Source: JAVJST01 sp965229715
GTDB lineage: Bacteria; Pseudomonadota; Alphaproteobacteria; Rhodospirillales; Casp-alpha2
Assembly (NCBI GenBank): GCA_965229715.1
Contig: CBDDJL010000001.1
Location: forward strand, 155,150 to 219,149
DNA length: 64,000 bases
Reading direction: 5' to 3'
This document shows positions 60,718-64,000 of the stretch, piece by piece (the first letter of the stretch is position 1; each line of letters begins with the position of its first letter). The notes beneath the pieces are model-generated. The model saw nothing but the letters and a program-made list of their open reading frames with translations. It did not search any database and was not told the DNA's origin. Position numbers and translations under genes: made by a program.

Positions 60718-61068
60718 ATGCGGAGACGGTTCGCCGTCCTGATCGTCCTACTGGTCGCGTTCGCCGGCGTTTTCGCCGGCACTGTCGCGCGCGCCGGCCA
60801 GATCTGGACGTTCTATACCGGCGAGACCTATCTCAACGCCCCCGAACCCGCACGGACGCTCTACGTCGCCGGCCTCAGCGATACGCTCAACGCACTCGCC
60901 GACTCCGGCGATATCGAGGCGCCGTGGGTCGTCGAATGCACGACCGGTCAGCATTCGAGCGATCTCACCGCGATGTTCGACCGCTGGTTGACCGCCAATC
61001 CGGCGTTGCTCGGCAAGTCGGCGCCCCTCTTGTTTCTGGTCGCCTTGAGAGCCAACTGTCTGCGATGA
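60718..61068 (+). CDS. Secreted Rap1a/Tai-like protein
   Basis: 116 residues with a Sec signal peptide (FAVLIVLLVAFAGVFAGTVA, cleavage near ARA). The mature part has TLYVAGLSDTLNAL, two Cys (WVVECTTGQ and LRANCLR), and LTAMFDRWLTANPALLGKSA, matching Rap1a/Tai immunity-like proteins. Probably periplasmic with a disulfide. It overlaps the ABC transporter gene by four bases, hinting at a joint function. Confidence 0.65.
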   Translation: MRRRFAVLIVLLVAFAGVFAGTVARAGQIWTFYTGETYLNAPEPARTLYVAGLSDTLNALADSGDIEAPWVVECTTGQHSSDLTAMFDRWLTANPALLGKSAPLLFLVALRANCLR

Positions 61069-62942
61069 GGCGCCGGGACCAGTACAGCGACCACCATTCC
61101 ATACGCCAGGACATCCGCACCGTCGGAATGCTGCTGCCGTATCTCTGGCCGGCGGGCGAGACGGCGCTCAGGGCCCGGGTTGTCATCGCGCTCGTGCTCC
61201 TGGTGCTGGCCAAGCTGACCAATGTGTCGGTGCCGTTGTTCTACAAAGCCGCCGTCGATGCGCTCGATGCGGACACGGCCATGCTGGCCGTACCGGTTGC
61301 GGTGCTTGTCGCCTATGGCATGGCCCGCGTCCTGGCGCAGGCGTTCGGCGAGGCGCGCGACGCCATCTTTACCCGGGTCGCACAGCGCGCCGTTCGTCTC
61401 GCCGGTCTCAAAACATTCCGCCACCTTCACAGGCTCTCCCTCGCCTTCCATCTGACGCGCCAGACCGGCCGGGTCAGCCGCGCCGTCGAGCGCGGCACCA
61501 AGGGCATCGAGTTTCTGCTGCGATTCACCCTGTTCAACGTCGCTCCGACGCTGTTCGAGATTCTGCTGGTCTGCGGGATTCTCTGGAATCTCTACGATTT
61601 CTGGTTTGCGCTGGTCACCTTCGTCACCATCGTCGGTTACATCGCATGGACCCTGCTGGTCACCGAGTGGCGCATCAAGTTCCGGCGGCAGATGAACGAA
61701 ACCGACAGCGACGCCAGTACGAAGGCGATCGACTCGCTGCTCAATTTCGAGACCGTCAAATACTTCAACAACGAGGAGCACGAGGCGCGCCGCTTCGATA
61801 GTGCGCTGCGGCTCTACGAAGACGCGGCAACGCGCAGCACCACCTCGCTCGCCATGCTCAATACCGGCCAGGGTGTCATCATTGCGGTCGGGCTAACGGC
61901 CGTCATGCTGATGGCGGCCAACGGCGTCGTTGCCGGCGCCATGACTGTCGGCGACTTCGTGCTGGTCAATGCCTACCTGATCCAGCTTTACATGCCGCTC
62001 AACTTCCTCGGCACCGTCTACCGGGAAATCAAGCAATCGCTGGTCGACATGGAACAGATGTTCAGCCTGCTTCGCGAACAGCCGGGGATCGACGACTCGC
62101 CGGACGCAAAGCCCATCGAAACAGCCGGCGGCGAGGTCGTGTTCGAGAACGTCTCATTCGCCTACGACACCCGCCGGCCGATCCTGCGCGACGTGACGTT
62201 TTCCGTGCCGGCCGGCAAAACCGTCGCTATCGTCGGCCCCAGCGGATCGGGCAAGTCGACGATCTCGCGTCTGCTGTTCCGGTTTTACGACGTCAACGAG
62301 GGTACGGTCCGCGTCGACGGTCAGGATGTCCGCGACGTGACCCAGCAAAGCCTGCGGTCCATCATCGGCATGGTTCCTCAGGATACCGTGCTGTTCAACG
62401 ATACGGTTTTCTACAACATCGCCTACGCCCGGCCCGGCGCGGCGCCGAGCGATGTCGAGGAGGCTGCGCGGCATGCCCGTATTCACGACTTCATCATGGA
62501 TCTGCCGGACGGTTATCAGGCGGTCGTCGGCGAACGCGGGTTGAAACTGTCGGGCGGCGAGAAACAGCGCGTCGCGATCGCACGGACCATCCTGAAGAAT
62601 CCGCAGATTTTGATCTTCGACGAAGCGACGTCCGCTCTCGACAGTCCTACCGAGCGCGAGATTCAGGATTCGTTGCGCGCGCTGTCGGCAGAACGGACCA
62701 CACTGGTTATCGCGCACCGGTTGTCGACAGTGATCGACGCGGACGAGATTCTGGTATTGGATAAGGGCGAAATCGCCGAACGCGGCAACCACGCGGAACT
62801 TCTTGAAATCGGCGGCGCCTACACGGCGATGTGGAACCGCCAGCAAGAGGCCGACGAAGCCCGCAAGACGCTGGACGCGACGTCGGACAAGGGCATTTCA
62901 TACCGTGATCAACCACTCCCCGATCCGGCCGCATCCGGATAG
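61065..62942 (+). CDS. Atm1/HMT1-type ABC exporter (fused permease-ATPase)
   Basis: 625 residues: six-helix permease domain (RVVIALVLLVLAKLTNVSVP; HLHRLSLAFHLTRQTGRVSR; the NFETVKYFNNEEHEARRFD signature of the Atm1 group) and an ATPase domain with Walker A GPSGSGKST, signature LSGGEKQRVAIAR and Walker B ILIFDEATSALD. Atm1-type exporters carry glutathione-bound sulfur or metal species. The start overlaps the Rap1a-like gene stop. Confidence 0.93.
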   Translation: MRRRDQYSDHHSIRQDIRTVGMLLPYLWPAGETALRARVVIALVLLVLAKLTNVSVPLFYKAAVDALDADTAMLAVPVAVLVAYGMARVLAQAFGEARDAIFTRVAQRAVRLAGLKTFRHLHRLSLAFHLTRQTGRVSRAVERGTKGIEFLLRFTLFNVAPTLFEILLVCGILWNLYDFWFALVTFVTIVGYIAWTLLVTEWRIKFRRQMNETDSDASTKAIDSLLNFETVKYFNNEEHEARRFDSALRLYEDAATRSTTSLAMLNTGQGVIIAVGLTAVMLMAANGVVAGAMTVGDFVLVNAYLIQLYMPLNFLGTVYREIKQSLVDMEQMFSLLREQPGIDDSPDAKPIETAGGEVVFENVSFAYDTRRPILRDVTFSVPAGKTVAIVGPSGSGKSTISRLLFRFYDVNEGTVRVDGQDVRDVTQQSLRSIIGMVPQDTVLFNDTVFYNIAYARPGAAPSDVEEAARHARIHDFIMDLPDGYQAVVGERGLKLSGGEKQRVAIARTILKNPQILIFDEATSALDSPTEREIQDSLRALSAERTTLVIAHRLSTVIDADEILVLDKGEIAERGNHAELLEIGGAYTAMWNRQQEADEARKTLDATSDKGISYRDQPLPDPAASG

Positions 62943-63873
62943 CAAGTTGCCGGAAGCGCCGTTGGCGGACATTACGTCCGAGCGCGACGTGCAGGTCGGC
63001 GTCGCCCTCATGGTCACGGCGATGCTCATGCTGCCGGGCATCGACGCCATCGCGAAGTATCTGTCGAGCGAAATGTCGCCTGGGCAGATTTCCTGGGGCC
63101 GGTTCTTTTTTCAATCGATCTTCCTGTTCCCGCTGGCGGCGATCACGGCGGGATTCGGCGTCGGCCGCAATCTCTGGAAGCACGTCACGCGCGGCGTGCT
63201 GATCGCGCTCGCCACGCTCCTGTTCTTTGCCGCCGTCAGCCACATGCCGCTCGCCGACACCATGGCGATCTTCTTCGTCGAACCGTTGATCCTGACCCTG
63301 TTGGCGCCAGTCTTCCTGAAGGAACGGGTCGGATGGCGGCGCGTGACCGCCGTCATCGCCGGGCTCGCGGGATCGCTGATCATCATCCAGCCCAGTTTCC
63401 TGGCGTTCGGCGCCGTCGCCCTTTTACCGCTCGGCGCCGCGACCGCATTCGCCTTCTACATCATCCTGACGCGCACGCTGACCCGCGACACCGGGGTTTT
63501 CACCATGCAGTTCTACGTCGGCGTGTTCGGCTGCCTGGCGCTGAGCATTGCGCTGTGGTTCGGCGACCGGGGGGCGATCGACGTTCTCGACCCGGTTTGG
63601 CCGACGGCCTCGCAGTGGATATGGCTTGCCGGATTGGCGGGGTTTGCGACAACGGGCCATCTGCTGATCGTGCAGGCCGTGCGCCGCATCGGCGCCAGCA
63701 TGATCGCCCCGTTCCAGTACATCGAAATCGTCAGCGCAACGGGATTGGGCTATCTCGTTTTCGGCGATTTTCCCGGTCCTTCGGTGTGGCTCGGAATCGC
63801 AATCATCGTATCGGCAGGATTGTACGTTTTCTACCGCGAGCAGCGACTGTCGCGGTCCCAGGGAACGGCATAG
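62905..63873 (+). CDS. EamA/DMT-family permease
   Basis: 322 residues, ten predicted helices (VALMVTAMLMLPGIDAIAKY, LFFAAVSHMPLADTMAIFF, WLAGLAGFATTGHLLIVQAV, VWLGIAIIVSAGLYVFY). A GTG at 62905, inside the end of the ABC gene (38-bp overlap), is the likely start; an ATG at about 63010 is an alternative. RhaT/EamA carriers export metabolites. Probably cotranscribed with the ABC exporter. Confidence 0.88.
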   Translation: MINHSPIRPHPDSKLPEAPLADITSERDVQVGVALMVTAMLMLPGIDAIAKYLSSEMSPGQISWGRFFFQSIFLFPLAAITAGFGVGRNLWKHVTRGVLIALATLLFFAAVSHMPLADTMAIFFVEPLILTLLAPVFLKERVGWRRVTAVIAGLAGSLIIIQPSFLAFGAVALLPLGAATAFAFYIILTRTLTRDTGVFTMQFYVGVFGCLALSIALWFGDRGAIDVLDPVWPTASQWIWLAGLAGFATTGHLLIVQAVRRIGASMIAPFQYIEIVSATGLGYLVFGDFPGPSVWLGIAIIVSAGLYVFYREQRLSRSQGTA

Positions 63874-64000
63874 TGTTGGTGTGCATCTCATTGAATACCG
63901 CATCATAGCAGTGCGGTCCGTCAAGCGGTCGGCAAATATATGTATTACTACTAAGTCAGTGATGTATATTTGTACGCATGGACCGTACACGCACGCAACG
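63874..64000. other. Right-edge intergenic sequence
   Basis: AT-richer than its surroundings. An ATG near 63978 (MDRTRTQ, open to the edge) could begin a gene, but there is too little sequence and no clear ribosome site. Confidence 0.3.

Noticed and set aside
1..64000. CRISPR array
   Set aside because: No regularly spaced direct repeats with unique spacers were seen, and no cas genes.

Overview
The window reads as an accessory half joined to a core half of an alphaproteobacterial chromosome. The right part (about 51.8-64 kb) is GC-rich and carries core genes in one orientation: a Ppx/GppA phosphatase, rlmE, guaB, rsmB, a DUF3553 gene, guaA, an Atm1-type ABC exporter and an EamA permease. The family content fits a Rhodospirillales-like alphaproteobacterium, but no rRNA or marker phylogeny is available here, so the lineage is an inference.

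Region 1 (1-22.8 kb) is a catabolic cluster: two OYE-type FMN/4Fe-4S/FAD oxidoreductases, a TMADH/DgcA-like demethylase, two tandem Rieske oxygenase alpha subunits, an aconitase X pair, a CoA ligase, an acyl-CoA dehydrogenase, a FadB-like protein, a thiolase, an aldehyde dehydrogenase, an orphan Tat-type solute-binding protein and an XRE-cupin regulator. Four intergenic regions share the palindrome TTTTCTTnTARAGAAAA or a close relative (one in front of the regulator), so the cluster is probably one regulon. The gene set suggests uptake, CoA activation, beta-oxidation and oxidative N-demethylation of an N-methylated (betaine- or carnitine-like) compound; the substrate is not proven.

Region 2 (23.2-34.2 kb) is a second catabolic unit: EamA permease, amidase, a second Tat-type solute-binding protein, creatinase-like M24 protein, a HcnABC/opine-oxidase-type trio, MmgE/PrpD protein and an IclR regulator. 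Twin 11-bp palindromes lie in the divergent promoter between the oxidase trio and the MmgE/PrpD gene.

Region 3 (34.3-50.7 kb) is mobile and rearranged. Two near-identical 2.3-kb direct repeats (IS1182-family element, a 59-codon gene and the 5' end of a DUF2924 gene) flank an HxlR-linked electrophile/quinone-type operon whose last gene, kefB-like, is truncated at the repeat junction. A 3.2-kb IS1-family transposon with perfect 19-bp inverted repeats and an 8-bp target duplication splits a GAF-histidine kinase gene and carries a HigB toxin / HTH-ImmA antitoxin pair plus two small unknown genes. The second repeat leads into an intact DUF2924-serine recombinase pair that stops just before tRNA-Gln(CUG).

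Three genes (AcnX large subunit, a SnoaL-like gene, a transposon passenger) each appear to carry a 1-nt frameshift. These are either young pseudogenes or assembly indels.
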